DNA of 37,106 bases from an uncultured Eubacteriales bacterium (GCA_905201895.1 CAJKPX010000019.1:1-37106); one strand, 5' to 3'. Counted from the stretch's first letter, positions 1-7,982 are shown. The notes: generated by a model not told the origin, from the sequence alone. Translations and numbers: made by a program.

Positions 1-110
1 GTTTTCCCCACACCCCTTTCAAGAGCTTTCCCAAAGATGGATAAAAACGTCAAGGAAAGATTGATCACGCAAGACGCCGATACTGCCGATAGACGTCGGT
101 AGCAACGGAA
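1..110. repeat. Dispersed palindrome-associated repeat, left-edge copy (truncated by the window)
   Basis: The first ~92 bases align with 37006-37104 at the other end of the window in the same orientation. Both share an arm ending in GTTTT..CCCC, the string CTTTCCC(A/G)AAG(A/G)TGGAT (26-42 here, 37037-37053 there) and the exact 12-mer TACTGCCGATAG (81-92 and 37093-37104). A small hairpin, CTGCCGA / TCGGTAG with one G-T pair, lies at 83-102. The left half of the large hairpin seen in the other copy would lie before base 1. No open frame of note is present up to the tatD start at 174, and no convincing promoter is visible, so tatD may be read from upstream. Confidence 0.7.
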
Positions 111-173
111 CGTTACGATGAAATTCCCCAATGCCACCTTTCCCAAAGCTATAAGGCAGGAGTTTTTTTACTT

Positions 174-992
174 ATGATGAAGATATTTGATACGCACGCG
201 CATTATTTTGATGCGCGCTTTGCACGAGAAGTCGAGGGAGGCGCAGATGCGATCCTGCGCGAAATCATGCCCGATCCCGTGAGCCGCATTGTGAACGTCG
301 GCACGAATTGCGAGAATGCACGTTTGGCGATCGCGCAGGCGGCAGAATACGAGGGGATGTACGCCGCGATCGGTATTCATCCCGAGGATTGCCACTATAT
401 CACCGATCCCGATGCGGCACTTGATGATCTGCGGGGGCTGCTCGGAGACGCTGACAGCCGCAGACGCGACAAGCTCGTGGCGCTCGGCGAGATCGGTCTG
501 GATTACCATTGGCAGGACTACGGCGGCATTCCGATGGATAAGGCGCGGCAGGCGTATTTCTTTGATGCACAGATGCAGCTCGCGCGAGAGCTGTCGCTCC
601 CCGTGATTATCCATGACCGCGAAGCACACGGCGATTGCTTTGAGACGATTTTGCGCTATCCCGACGTGCGCGGCGTGTTTCACAGTTATAGCGGAAGTGC
701 TGAGATGGCGAAGGAGCTGGTGCGGCGCGGATGGTATATTTCCTTTTCTGGAACGCTCACCTTCAAAAACGCAAGCCGCGTGCGTGAGGCGGCGCATGCC
801 GTTCCGCGTGACCGCCTCCTGATCGAAACCGACGCACCCTACCTCGCGCCGCACCCCATGCGCGGCAGGCTTAACCATTCGGGGCTTCTCACACACACCC
901 TTGATGCGCTCGCCGTGATATGGGAAACAACTCCCGAGGAGGCATCGAAAATTACCTTTGATAACGCCGAAACTTTCTTTTTTGGTGTCTGA
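174..992 (+). CDS. tatD: TatD family metal-dependent hydrolase (DNase)
   Basis: TatD proteins are TIM-barrel, divalent-metal hydrolases of the amidohydrolase superfamily with 3'-5' deoxyribonuclease activity, acting in the cytoplasm. The 272-residue length is normal. The family ligands are visible in order: the THAH pair (His8, His10), Glu in ALGEIGLDYH, His in VIIHDREAHGD, His in GVFHSYSG and Asp in LLIETDAPYLAPHP near the C-terminus. The start at 174 lies 11 bases after a GGAG (159-162); a second ATG directly follows at 177 and cannot be excluded. In many Bacillota tatD follows metG, but what lies upstream is outside this window. EF-G2 follows 187 bases later from its own promoter, so the two need not be co-transcribed. 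Confidence 0.92.
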   Translation: MMKIFDTHAHYFDARFAREVEGGADAILREIMPDPVSRIVNVGTNCENARLAIAQAAEYEGMYAAIGIHPEDCHYITDPDAALDDLRGLLGDADSRRRDKLVALGEIGLDYHWQDYGGIPMDKARQAYFFDAQMQLARELSLPVIIHDREAHGDCFETILRYPDVRGVFHSYSGSAEMAKELVRRGWYISFSGTLTFKNASRVREAAHAVPRDRLLIETDAPYLAPHPMRGRLNHSGLLTHTLDALAVIWETTPEEASKITFDNAETFFFGV

Positions 993-1061
993 TATGTGCA
1001 AGATGCACAAAAAAAGCGACTATAATTCTACACGCCGTATGAAAAAAGTTGGGCAATCCTC

Positions 1062-1090
1062 TTGAAAAAATTGCGGTTGTATTGTATAAT
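1062..1090 (+). promoter_or_regulatory. Sigma-A promoter of the EF-G-like gene
   Basis: TTGAAA at 1062-1067, a 17-base spacer and a perfect TATAAT at 1085-1090. The resulting leader is about 80 bases and contains a small hairpin, TCCGAG / CTCGGA with an AGCG loop (1107-1122). The site lies in the gap between tatD and the EF-G-like gene, in the right orientation. Confidence 0.85.
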
Positions 1091-1179
1091 AATAGAAAGC
1101 CGTATCTCCGAGAGCGCTCGGATCGCTACCGAAAAAGCGGGGCGAGGCGGTTAATCGTAATGAAAGGTACTTAACTACA

Positions 1180-3231
1180 ATGGCTAAGATTGAAACCAAG
1201 AACATCAGAAATATTGCTCTGCTCGGTCACGGTGGATCGGGAAAGACCTCGCTGGCTGAGGCAATGCTTTACATAACGGGCGAGACCGACCGCCTCGGAA
1301 ACACCGGCGCGGGCAACACGGTTTGCGACTACGATCCCGAAGAGGCTGCGAGAAAGATCTCGATCTCGGCATCGGTTGCTCCCATGATGTGGAAGAACGT
1401 CAAGATCAACGTCATTGATACCCCCGGCTATCTCGATTTCTCGGGCGAGGTTCTGCAGGCGATGCGCGTTGCGGACAGCGCTGTGATCGTGGTTGACGGT
1501 AAGGCAGGCATTGAGGTTGGAACCGAGCTGGCGTGGGATTATGCCGCTGCAGCAGGGCTCCCCCGTGCGTTCTTCATCAATAAATTCGACGACAATGAGG
1601 CGCGTTTTGCTCGCGTGCTCGATTCTCTGCATGAAACCTTCGGTAAAAACGTTTGCCCGCTGACCATCCCGATGGTCAAGAACGGCGTTGTGGTCGGTGC
1701 GATCGACCTCATTGAGGAGACTGCGCACGTGTTCGACGCAAACGGACGCCACAGCGTGGAGATCATCCCCGAGGAATCGCAGGAGGCGGTTGCCAAGTTC
1801 CGTGACATGCTCATGGAGGCGGTTGCAAGCACCAACGAGGATCTGATGATGAAATACTTTGAGGGCGAGGAGATCACCCACATGGAGGCGATCAACGCCG
1901 TTCACGAGGGTATCATCCACGGCGATATCGTGCCGGTATTCTGCGGCGCGGCAACCAAGCTCTGGGGTGTTTGGACGATGCTGGACAAGATCACCGAGTC
2001 CTTCCCGCGTCACACCGCAAAGAAGGTTGAGCTTCTTACCGACGGCTCCGAGATGGAGATCGTTCCCGAGGGCGAGCCCGCAATTTTCGTGTTCAAGACC
2101 GTTGCCGATCCCTTCGTTGGTAAGATGTCCTTCTTCAAGGTTATGAACGGTACCGTCAAGCGCGACCAGATGCTCCGCAACAACACCACGGGTGACTCCG
2201 AGAAGCTCGCTCACATCTACGTGATGAAGGGCAAGAAGCAGACCGAGGTCGACGAGCTGGCGTGCGGTGATATCGGTATGGTTGCAAAGCTTTCGAGCAC
2301 CAACACCAACGATACGCTCACCTGGAACAAGGATTTCAGCTACTCGCATATCGTATATCCCACTCCCTATCTCGTCAAGGTTATGATTCCCGTTTCCAAG
2401 GGCGATGACGGCAAGATCTCGCAGAGCATCTCCAAGATGGCAGAGGAGGATTACACCATCCGCTTTGAAAACGATGCCGAGACCAAGCAGCTCCTCATTT
2501 ACGGTCTGGGCGACATGCATCTGTCGGTTCTTTCCTCGCGTCTGAAGTCGCGCTTCGGTTTGAACGTGCGCTTCGACACGCCCAAGCTCGCTTACCGTGA
2601 GAAGATCACCAAGTCGGTTGACGTGGAAGGCAAGCACAAGAAGCAGAACGGCGGATCGGGTCAGTACGGTCACGTTAAGATGCGCTTTGCTCCCGGCGAG
2701 GGCGAGGGTCTGACCTTCACCGTCTCGGTTGTTGGCGGAACCGTTCCGAAGAACTTTAACCCCGCAGTTGAAAAGGGTATTCAGGATTCGATGGCAAAGG
2801 GTGCTTACGGCTACCCGCTCGTATGCCTGGCTGCCGATCTCTACGACGGCTCCTACCATGCCGTTGACTCCGACGAGCTTTCCTTCAAGACCGCCGCTTC
2901 GCTGGCATACAAGAAGGCACTCGAGCTTGCCGCTCCCGTACTGCTCGAGCCCGTTGGCGATCTGTTTATCACGGTTCCCGAGTCTCTCGTGGGCGACGTG
3001 ATGGGTGACCTCAACAAGCGTCGCGGCAGCGTGATGGGCATGGAGCCCGCCGCCAAGAAGGGCTACACCGTGGTGCAGGCAACCGCTCCGAAGGCTGAGC
3101 TGATGGATTACCCGATCATCCTGCGCGCTATGACGCAGGGACGCGGCTCGTTTGAGTACACGGTGACCGGCTATGACACCGTTCCCGCAAACCTCACCGC
3201 CAAGATCGTGGCAGAAAACAAGGCTGAATAA
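1180..3231 (+). CDS. Elongation factor G-like translational GTPase (EF-G2 type)
   Basis: A full-length 683-residue EF-G-family GTPase. The P-loop is GHGGSGKT (16-23), the G3 motif is DTPGYLDF (80-87), G4 is NKFD in FINKFDDNEARF and a G5-like CGAATK follows, then the EF-Tu-like beta-barrel domain and the EF-G domains III, IV and V to the C-terminus. Two features separate it from canonical EF-G. The G3 loop has Tyr84 where EF-G and EF-Tu carry the catalytic His (DTPGH), and the switch-I string RGITI is replaced by RKISISASV. These are features of the EF-G paralogue group often annotated FusA or EF-G2. Canonical EF-G drives ribosomal translocation and recycling; whether this protein does is uncertain. 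It has its own promoter and terminator. The ATG at 1180 follows GAAAGG at 1162-1167. Confidence 0.88.
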   Translation: MAKIETKNIRNIALLGHGGSGKTSLAEAMLYITGETDRLGNTGAGNTVCDYDPEEAARKISISASVAPMMWKNVKINVIDTPGYLDFSGEVLQAMRVADSAVIVVDGKAGIEVGTELAWDYAAAAGLPRAFFINKFDDNEARFARVLDSLHETFGKNVCPLTIPMVKNGVVVGAIDLIEETAHVFDANGRHSVEIIPEESQEAVAKFRDMLMEAVASTNEDLMMKYFEGEEITHMEAINAVHEGIIHGDIVPVFCGAATKLWGVWTMLDKITESFPRHTAKKVELLTDGSEMEIVPEGEPAIFVFKTVADPFVGKMSFFKVMNGTVKRDQMLRNNTTGDSEKLAHIYVMKGKKQTEVDELACGDIGMVAKLSSTNTNDTLTWNKDFSYSHIVYPTPYLVKVMIPVSKGDDGKISQSISKMAEEDYTIRFENDAETKQLLIYGLGDMHLSVLSSRLKSRFGLNVRFDTPKLAYREKITKSVDVEGKHKKQNGGSGQYGHVKMRFAPGEGEGLTFTVSVVGGTVPKNFNPAVEKGIQDSMAKGAYGYPLVCLAADLYDGSYHAVDSDELSFKTAASLAYKKALELAAPVLLEPVGDLFITVPESLVGDVMGDLNKRRGSVMGMEPAAKKGYTVVQATAPKAELMDYPIILRAMTQGRGSFEYTVTGYDTVPANLTAKIVAENKAE

Positions 3232-3243
3232 GACATAATCAAT

Positions 3244-3285
3244 GGGGACGGTTGACCGATAACGCTCGACCGTCCCCGCATTTTT
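3244..3285 (+). terminator. Rho-independent terminator of the EF-G-like gene
   Basis: Arms GGGGACGGTTGA (3244-3255) and TCGACCGTCCCC (3266-3277) pair over 12 bases with one G-T pair, followed by a T-run at 3281-3285. It sits 12 bases after the stop codon. Confidence 0.88.
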
Positions 3286-3327
3286 AAGGGACGTGAAGTC
3301 GTTTTTACAAAAAAGGAGAATATGCAG

Positions 3328-4230
3328 ATGCAGAATACGAAAATATCAGGTGCCTGCAAACATTGCATTGCCGTGCGTTTGATCTGTCTGTTGCTGATCG
3401 GCGTGACCCTACTGCTTGCGGGGTGCTCGCGGACCGCAGATGGGGATGACGGGCATCAGGCGCTTTGCGAGCGCTTTCTGGACGCTGTTCTGGAGGCGGA
3501 TGAGGATGCGGCATATGCGCTTTTCGATGCCGATCTCGGACTCGATCGAGAGGGCTTTTCGGGCGGATTTGCCGATATTTGCCTGATGTTTGACGGGCTC
3601 GAGGTGCAACAAATTCAACAGGTTGGCTGGCTGGTTGAGACCAAAAACGGCAGAACAAGCCGACAGACCACCTTTGAGGTTGACACGAGCAACGGAAAAA
3701 GCTTCACGGTGCGGCTGATCACAGTGGATGGATACGATGGAATTTACGACGTGTTCGTGCGTGATAACAGTGATTTTGAGGAGGAGGCAGGACGCTTCAC
3801 GATTCTGAATATCATCCTCAAGGTCCTCTCGGCGCTGTTCTTTGTGGGCACGGTGGTTCTGATCGTGGATTGTATCCGCTCCAAGATTCGTCGCCGCGTG
3901 CTTTGGGCAATCGTGATGCTGCTTGGGCTTGCATTCACGCTTTCGCTCAACGGAAGCGGTTTGAATCTGCACTTCACGATTGGTATGATTATGACCGTGA
4001 TGGGGGTTGCATTCGATGCCGCCGAGGCAACGGTTGCCATCACCTTCTATTTGCCGATCGGTGCGATTGTATACTTGTTCCGTCGAGGACATTTGCGTCG
4101 TGTTGCCGAGGAGGAGGAACGGCTGCGGAGCTCCTTTGATCTGCCGCCTGTACCGAAGACCCCAGGCGCCACCGATGCCGACGCAAGGAAGCCGTCGGAT
4201 AGTGACCAAAACGGATCGGATGGCGAATGA
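3328..4230 (+). CDS. Membrane-anchored lipoprotein with three C-terminal transmembrane helices, function unknown
   Basis: The N-terminus is a lipoprotein signal: basic residues, the hydrophobic stretch VRLICLLLIGVTLLLAGC and a lipobox LLAGC. An acidic extracellular domain of about 120 residues follows (beginning ALCERFLDAVLEADEDAAYALFD), resembling in general shape the small DUF3887/NTF2-like domains, though I cannot assign it. Three hydrophobic segments follow (about ILNIILKVLSALFFVGTVVLIV, VLWAIVMLLGLAFTLSL and VAITFYLPIGAIVYLF), then a polar cytoplasmic-type tail of about 50 residues. A double anchor (lipid plus helices) is unusual. Two ATGs lie at 3322 and 3328; the GGAG at 3315-3318 is only 3 bases from the first and 9 from the second, so 3328 is preferred. 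The gene is monocistronic, between two terminators. No function is claimed. Confidence 0.75.
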   Translation: MQNTKISGACKHCIAVRLICLLLIGVTLLLAGCSRTADGDDGHQALCERFLDAVLEADEDAAYALFDADLGLDREGFSGGFADICLMFDGLEVQQIQQVGWLVETKNGRTSRQTTFEVDTSNGKSFTVRLITVDGYDGIYDVFVRDNSDFEEEAGRFTILNIILKVLSALFFVGTVVLIVDCIRSKIRRRVLWAIVMLLGLAFTLSLNGSGLNLHFTIGMIMTVMGVAFDAAEATVAITFYLPIGAIVYLFRRGHLRRVAEEEERLRSSFDLPPVPKTPGATDADARKPSDSDQNGSDGE

Positions 4231-4241
4231 CCCATTAAGAT

Positions 4242-4285
4242 AATACACCCCGAACGCATTTGCGTTCGGGGTGTATTGTTTTTTA
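4242..4285 (+). terminator. Long perfect hairpin terminating the lipoprotein gene (palindrome copy A)
   Basis: A perfect 17-base arm, AATACACCCCGAACGCA (4242-4258), is separated by two T bases from its exact complement (4261-4277) and followed by a T-rich run (GTTTTTT). It is nearly identical to the hairpin at 4473-4508. Confidence 0.88.
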
Positions 4286-4290
4286 AGGTT

Positions 4291-4425
4291 TCGCTCAAGC
4301 CTTTGCAAAGGCTTGCGAGGTGAAGGGCGAGTAGCCCTTCTCGCCGTCCGCAGACGGCGAAATCTCCCTAACGGCGTTTCTTTTTGATGGTTTTTTCTTT
4401 GCGCCTCTTTCTTGCAAAGAAAAAA
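4291..4425. repeat. Cluster of four unrelated palindromes in a convergent intergenic region
   Basis: Between the two copies of the CCCCGAACGCA hairpin lie four more perfect inverted repeats. CAAGCCTTTGCAAAGGCTTG is at 4296-4315. GAAGGGC / GCCCTTC is at 4322-4340. TCGCCGTC / GACGGCGA is at 4341-4360. TTTTTTCTTTGC / GCAAAGAAAAAA is at 4391-4425 with an 11-base loop. No coding frame with a ribosome site is visible. The density is far above what termination of two genes requires, and the block looks like a composite repetitive element; copies elsewhere in the genome cannot be checked from here. Confidence 0.75.
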
Positions 4426-4472
4426 CGGCTGGGAAGCACGAAAAAGCGAACACTCTGTCACTATCATATCAA

Positions 4473-4508
4473 AAACACACCCCGAACGCATTTGCGTTCG
4501 GGGTGTGT
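4473..4508 (-). terminator. Long perfect hairpin terminating the minus-strand operon (palindrome copy B)
   Basis: Arm ACACACCCCGAACGCA (4475-4490) with its exact complement (4493-4508) and a TT loop. Read on the minus strand it is followed by TTTTTG, as expected of a terminator for the operon that ends at 4526. The core is identical to copy A at 4242-4277. Confidence 0.85.
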
Positions 4509-4525
4509 GTTGTAAATTTCTTTTT

Positions 4526-4654
4526 TCAGCCCCCAAAAAGTCCCATGATGAACATCACGAGGTAAACGAGCGTGCCCGATGCCACCAGCACGGTGAGTGC
4601 AATCGCGGTGATGCGAACGGGGAGCGAATAAGAGGAGTTCTTTTTCTTCGCCAT
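4526..4654 (-). CDS. Small single-pass membrane protein, 42 residues, unknown function
   Basis: A short frame starts at ATG 4654 behind AGGAAAGGAAG and ends at TGA 4526. The predicted peptide begins MAKKKNSSYSLPVRITAIAL and continues as one hydrophobic segment (about residues 15-40, with TVLVASGTLVYLVMFIMGLF), ending in Gly-Gly. A positive N-terminus followed by one helix predicts an inside-to-outside membrane anchor. It lies 36 bases downstream of the topoisomerase gene, with its own ribosome site, before the operon terminator. I do not recognise a family. The ribosome site, tight spacing and charge pattern support it as a real gene, but short membrane frames can arise by chance. Confidence 0.65.
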   Translation of the reverse strand: MAKKKNSSYSLPVRITAIALTVLVASGTLVYLVMFIMGLFGG

Positions 4655-4690
4655 TGTGAGAGTGCTTCCTTTCCTGTTTTCGTTGACGCA

Positions 4691-6883
4691 TCAGGGCAAC
4701 GGAACGCCCGCAGCGGGAATTTTGATCTTCTTGAGCGATTTTGCGCCGTCGGGGATCGTGCTAAGGTCAGTCGAGGCTTGTGTGATCGTTTGCCCCTTCT
4801 TGAGCGACATCAGCGTCACACCGCCCGAGGTGCGCGTTGCCATCTGCGGAATGAGCGAGGATTTGATCACGATGGCGCGATTGTCGGAGGAGACCAGAAG
4901 AATATCCATCGGGGTCTTTTCGTAGAATGCCGTCACGATGGGGGAGGTTTTTGAAAATGCCGAGGTGAGCTTGCGGCGGTTGCCCGTGGTTTCGTAATTT
5001 GCCGCCGACACGCGCACGCCCTTGCCGTTTGCAAAGATGAACACGAAATTCTCTTTTTCGGGGTAGGAATTCTGAACGTTCATCAGGATCGGCTTCTCGC
5101 CCTCGTCCATTTTGAGCGCAACGGGCAGATAGTCGCCGAGCGCCGATGCCTTGGTGGTGTCGAAATCGTCTGCCTTCGCGCGGTAGAGCTGGCAGCGGTC
5201 GGTGAGGAACACCAGATTGTCGGTGTTGTCTCCGTCGATCAGGTTCAAAATTTCGTCGCCGTCCTTGCATTTCTGCAGATCGTTGCCGCGCAGAGATTGG
5301 AAGGTGATCTTTTTGAAGTAGCCCTCGCGCGTGAGCACGAAGCGTGCGGGATATTTCTCGGTGTGGTCCTCCTCCTGATATGCCTGAACCGTTCCAACGG
5401 GAACGATCTGGGTCAGACGGGGCTTGCCGTATTTCTTCTTGATTTCGGTGAGTTGCTTGATGATGAGCGCCTTTTGCTTGAGCTCGTCGCGCAGTGTTTC
5501 CTCCATATCTGCGATTTCCTGTTGCAGGCTCTCGATCTCGGAGACGCGGTTGAGCAGATATTCGCGGTTGAGGTTGCGCAGCTTGATCTCGGCGATGTAG
5601 TTTGCCTGAATTTCGTCGATATCAAAGCCCTTCATCAGGTTGGGTACAACGTCGGATTCCTTTTCGGTTTTGCGGATGATGCTGATTGCCTTGTCAATAT
5701 CGAGCAGGATGTTGCCGAGCGCAAAGAGCAGATGCAGCTTATCTCGCTTTTTGCCGAGGTCAAAGGCGATCTCGCGACGCAGGCAATCCAGGCGGAAGCG
5801 GATCCATTCGGTCAGAATTTCGCCCACACCCATCGTGCGCGGCACGCTGTCGATCAGGACATTGAAATTACACTTGAAGCTATCCTCAAGGGGCGTGAGC
5901 TTGAAAAGCTTTGCCATGAGCTTGTCGGGATCGGTGCCTCGACGGACGTCGATGGTGAGCTTAAAGCCGTTCAGGTCAATTTCGTCGCGGAAATCGGTGA
6001 CTTCCTTGAGCTTGCCTTCCTTGTAGAGTGCGGTGAGCTTTGCCAGAATGAGCTCGATGGTGGTGGAGTAGGGAATCTGAATGACGTCGATGCAGCTCTG
6101 CTCCTTGTCAAAAACGTAGCGTGCGCGGAGCTTGAAGGAGCCCTGACCCGTCTGGTAGACCTGCTTCATTTGTTCCTCGTCGTAGAGCAGGATACCACCG
6201 CCGGAGAAATCGGGTGCCTTGATCAGCTCCATGAGCTTTTCGGTGGAGAGATTTGGCTTGCGAAGCAGGGCGATGGTGCCGTCGCAGACCTCGGCAAGGT
6301 TGAACGAGCAGATATCGGACGCCATACCAACCGCAATTCCCTTGTTGGGCATCACGAGGATGTTGGGAAAGGTGGTGGGGAGCAGAACCGGCTCCTTGAG
6401 CGTGGCGTCGTAGTTGTCGACCATATCGACCGCGTTTTTGTCGATTCCCGCAAAGAGCTCGGCACAGATGGCATCGAGCTTACATTCGGTGTAGCGCGCC
6501 GCGGCGTATTTCATGTCGGAGGAATATTGCTTACCAAACGAGCCCTTGGAGTCGACGAGCGGGTGCAGAAGCGTGGCGTTTCCGCGCGTCAGACGCACCA
6601 TCGTTTCGTAGATCGAGGCATCACCGTGCGGGTTGAGACGCATTGTTTGGCCCACAATATTCGCGCTTTTGGTACGCGCGCCCTTGAGCAGGCCCATCTG
6701 ATACATCGTGTAGAGCAGCTTGCGGTGCGCGGGCTTGAGCCCGTCGATCTCGGGGATCGCACGCGAAACGATCACGCTCATGACATAGGGCATGTAGTTT
6801 TTTTCGATCGTTTCGGTGATTGGTTGATAAACAATGGGGGCGTAAACGATTTCTTGCTTTTGTTTTTTCGTTTTTTTAGCCAT
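4691..6883 (-). CDS. Type IIA DNA topoisomerase subunit A (ParC/GyrA-like)
   Basis: This is the DNA breakage-reunion subunit of gyrase or topoisomerase IV, which needs a GyrB/ParE ATPase partner to pass one duplex through another. The 730 residues hold the N-terminal winged-helix region (SRAIPEIDGLKPAHRKLLYTM, 40-60), the quinolone-pocket loop NPHGDASIYE (84-93), the catalytic Tyr131 in AARYTE, the tower and coiled-coil gate (about 330-490) and a short C-terminal region. I see no canonical GyrA box (QRRGGRG-like) in the C-terminus, which favours a ParC-type or specialised paralogue over true GyrA. At the positions equivalent to E. coli GyrA Ser83 and Asp87 it carries Ala89 and Glu93. No parE/gyrB gene is adjacent; the gene sits between tsaC (61 bases upstream) and the 42-residue membrane peptide. 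The start ATG at 6883 follows AAAGGACCACC. Confidence 0.88.
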   Translation of the reverse strand: MAKKTKKQKQEIVYAPIVYQPITETIEKNYMPYVMSVIVSRAIPEIDGLKPAHRKLLYTMYQMGLLKGARTKSANIVGQTMRLNPHGDASIYETMVRLTRGNATLLHPLVDSKGSFGKQYSSDMKYAAARYTECKLDAICAELFAGIDKNAVDMVDNYDATLKEPVLLPTTFPNILVMPNKGIAVGMASDICSFNLAEVCDGTIALLRKPNLSTEKLMELIKAPDFSGGGILLYDEEQMKQVYQTGQGSFKLRARYVFDKEQSCIDVIQIPYSTTIELILAKLTALYKEGKLKEVTDFRDEIDLNGFKLTIDVRRGTDPDKLMAKLFKLTPLEDSFKCNFNVLIDSVPRTMGVGEILTEWIRFRLDCLRREIAFDLGKKRDKLHLLFALGNILLDIDKAISIIRKTEKESDVVPNLMKGFDIDEIQANYIAEIKLRNLNREYLLNRVSEIESLQQEIADMEETLRDELKQKALIIKQLTEIKKKYGKPRLTQIVPVGTVQAYQEEDHTEKYPARFVLTREGYFKKITFQSLRGNDLQKCKDGDEILNLIDGDNTDNLVFLTDRCQLYRAKADDFDTTKASALGDYLPVALKMDEGEKPILMNVQNSYPEKENFVFIFANGKGVRVSAANYETTGNRRKLTSAFSKTSPIVTAFYEKTPMDILLVSSDNRAIVIKSSLIPQMATRTSGGVTLMSLKKGQTITQASTDLSTIPDGAKSLKKIKIPAAGVPLP

Positions 6884-6944
6884 TTGTCGGAGGGTGGTCC
6901 TTTCGTAGAGAAATGAAAAGTGAGATAATTTTTTCTGAAATCGG

Positions 6945-7982
6945 TCAGTTGAGCTTTTTGACCGTGTGTGCGGCGGCGCGGATCATGCGATTGTAGAGCG
7001 CAAGCCCCAGCCCCGTTTGCGGAGGCAGGTGCGCATAGATGACCTCTGCGTCGGTTGCATCGGCGCGACGTAGAGCAGAAAAGAGCAGGTGTGCCTGCAT
7101 TTTGAGATCGTGACGCTCGCCAACGGGAAAGAGATTGCGCTCCTCGAGATAGTCGAGCTCCTCGTCAAAGCAAAGGATCGCGCAGGAGCCCTCTGCCTGC
7201 TCGGCACGCAGAAAGCGGATCACGCGCTCGGCGTCACCGTCCAGGAGCACCAGCGGTGCACGAGGGGCGTAGTGGCGGTATTTCATTCCGGGAGAGAGTG
7301 GGCGCTCGTTGGCGGCAAGCTGATGCGTTACCGCATCGGCGATCTGCACGTGCTCGCACACCATGCAGAGTGCATCGTAGGTGATTGCGCCGGGGCGCAG
7401 AAGCGTGAGCGTATCGCCCTCAATCTTCACAATGGTGGATTCCAGCCCGATCTCGCTCTCGCCGCCGTCGAGGATCATGTCCACCCGACCGTCAAGGTCC
7501 TGTACCACGTGTGCGGCAGAGGTGGGGGAGGGCTTGCCCGAAAGATTGGCAGAGGGCGCCGCGATGGGAATGCCCGCAAGCTCGATCAGGCGGTGTGCCA
7601 CGGGATGCGCGGGGCAGCGCACGGCAACCGAATCAAGCCCGCCTGTCACGGTGGAGGGCACACACGCGCGCTTGGGCAGGATCACGGTGAGCGGACCCGG
7701 CATAAACGCCTTTGCGAGACGCTCATAGGTCTCGTTTGTCACAGCATAGCGCTCGGCTTCCTCGGGGGTGGCAATATGGATGATGAGCGGATTGTCGGAG
7801 GGGCGACCCTTTGCGGCGTAGATTTTCTCTGCCGCATCGGCATCAAGTCCGTTGCCTCCGAGTCCGTAGACCGTTTCGGTGGGAAAGACCACAAGTCCTC
7901 CGCCACGGAGAATTTCGGCAGCGCGACGGAGCGCGGCTTCGCTCTTTTGGATATGTTCAATTTTGATATGCTCGGTTTGCAA
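6945..7982 (-). CDS. tsaC: L-threonylcarbamoyladenylate synthase, Sua5 type
   Basis: The enzyme makes threonylcarbamoyl-AMP from Thr, bicarbonate and ATP, the first step of the t6A modification at tRNA position 37. The YrdC domain shows VVFPTETVYGLGGNGLDADA, the substrate-binding KGRPSDNPLIIH and SANLSGKPSPT; a linker and a C-terminal Sua5 domain follow, so this is the long form. I chose the TTG at 7982 as start: an AGAGGT ribosome site lies 7 bases before it, the product is 345 residues (usual for the family), and the YrdC domain begins soon after. The first ATG in frame, at 8069, would add 29 non-conserved residues and overlap the end of prfA by 41 bases. It lies in an operon with prfA upstream and the topoisomerase downstream. 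The enzyme call is firm; the start is inferred. Confidence 0.9.
   Translation of the reverse strand: MQTEHIKIEHIQKSEAALRRAAEILRGGGLVVFPTETVYGLGGNGLDADAAEKIYAAKGRPSDNPLIIHIATPEEAERYAVTNETYERLAKAFMPGPLTVILPKRACVPSTVTGGLDSVAVRCPAHPVAHRLIELAGIPIAAPSANLSGKPSPTSAAHVVQDLDGRVDMILDGGESEIGLESTIVKIEGDTLTLLRPGAITYDALCMVCEHVQIADAVTHQLAANERPLSPGMKYRHYAPRAPLVLLDGDAERVIRFLRAEQAEGSCAILCFDEELDYLEERNLFPVGERHDLKMQAHLLFSALRRADATDAEVIYAHLPPQTGLGLALYNRMIRAAAHTVKKLN

Noticed and set aside
1107..1122. Leader attenuator for the EF-G-like gene
   Set aside because: The 6-base hairpin is not followed by a T-run and no alternative pairing partner was found; it is noted only as a leader hairpin.
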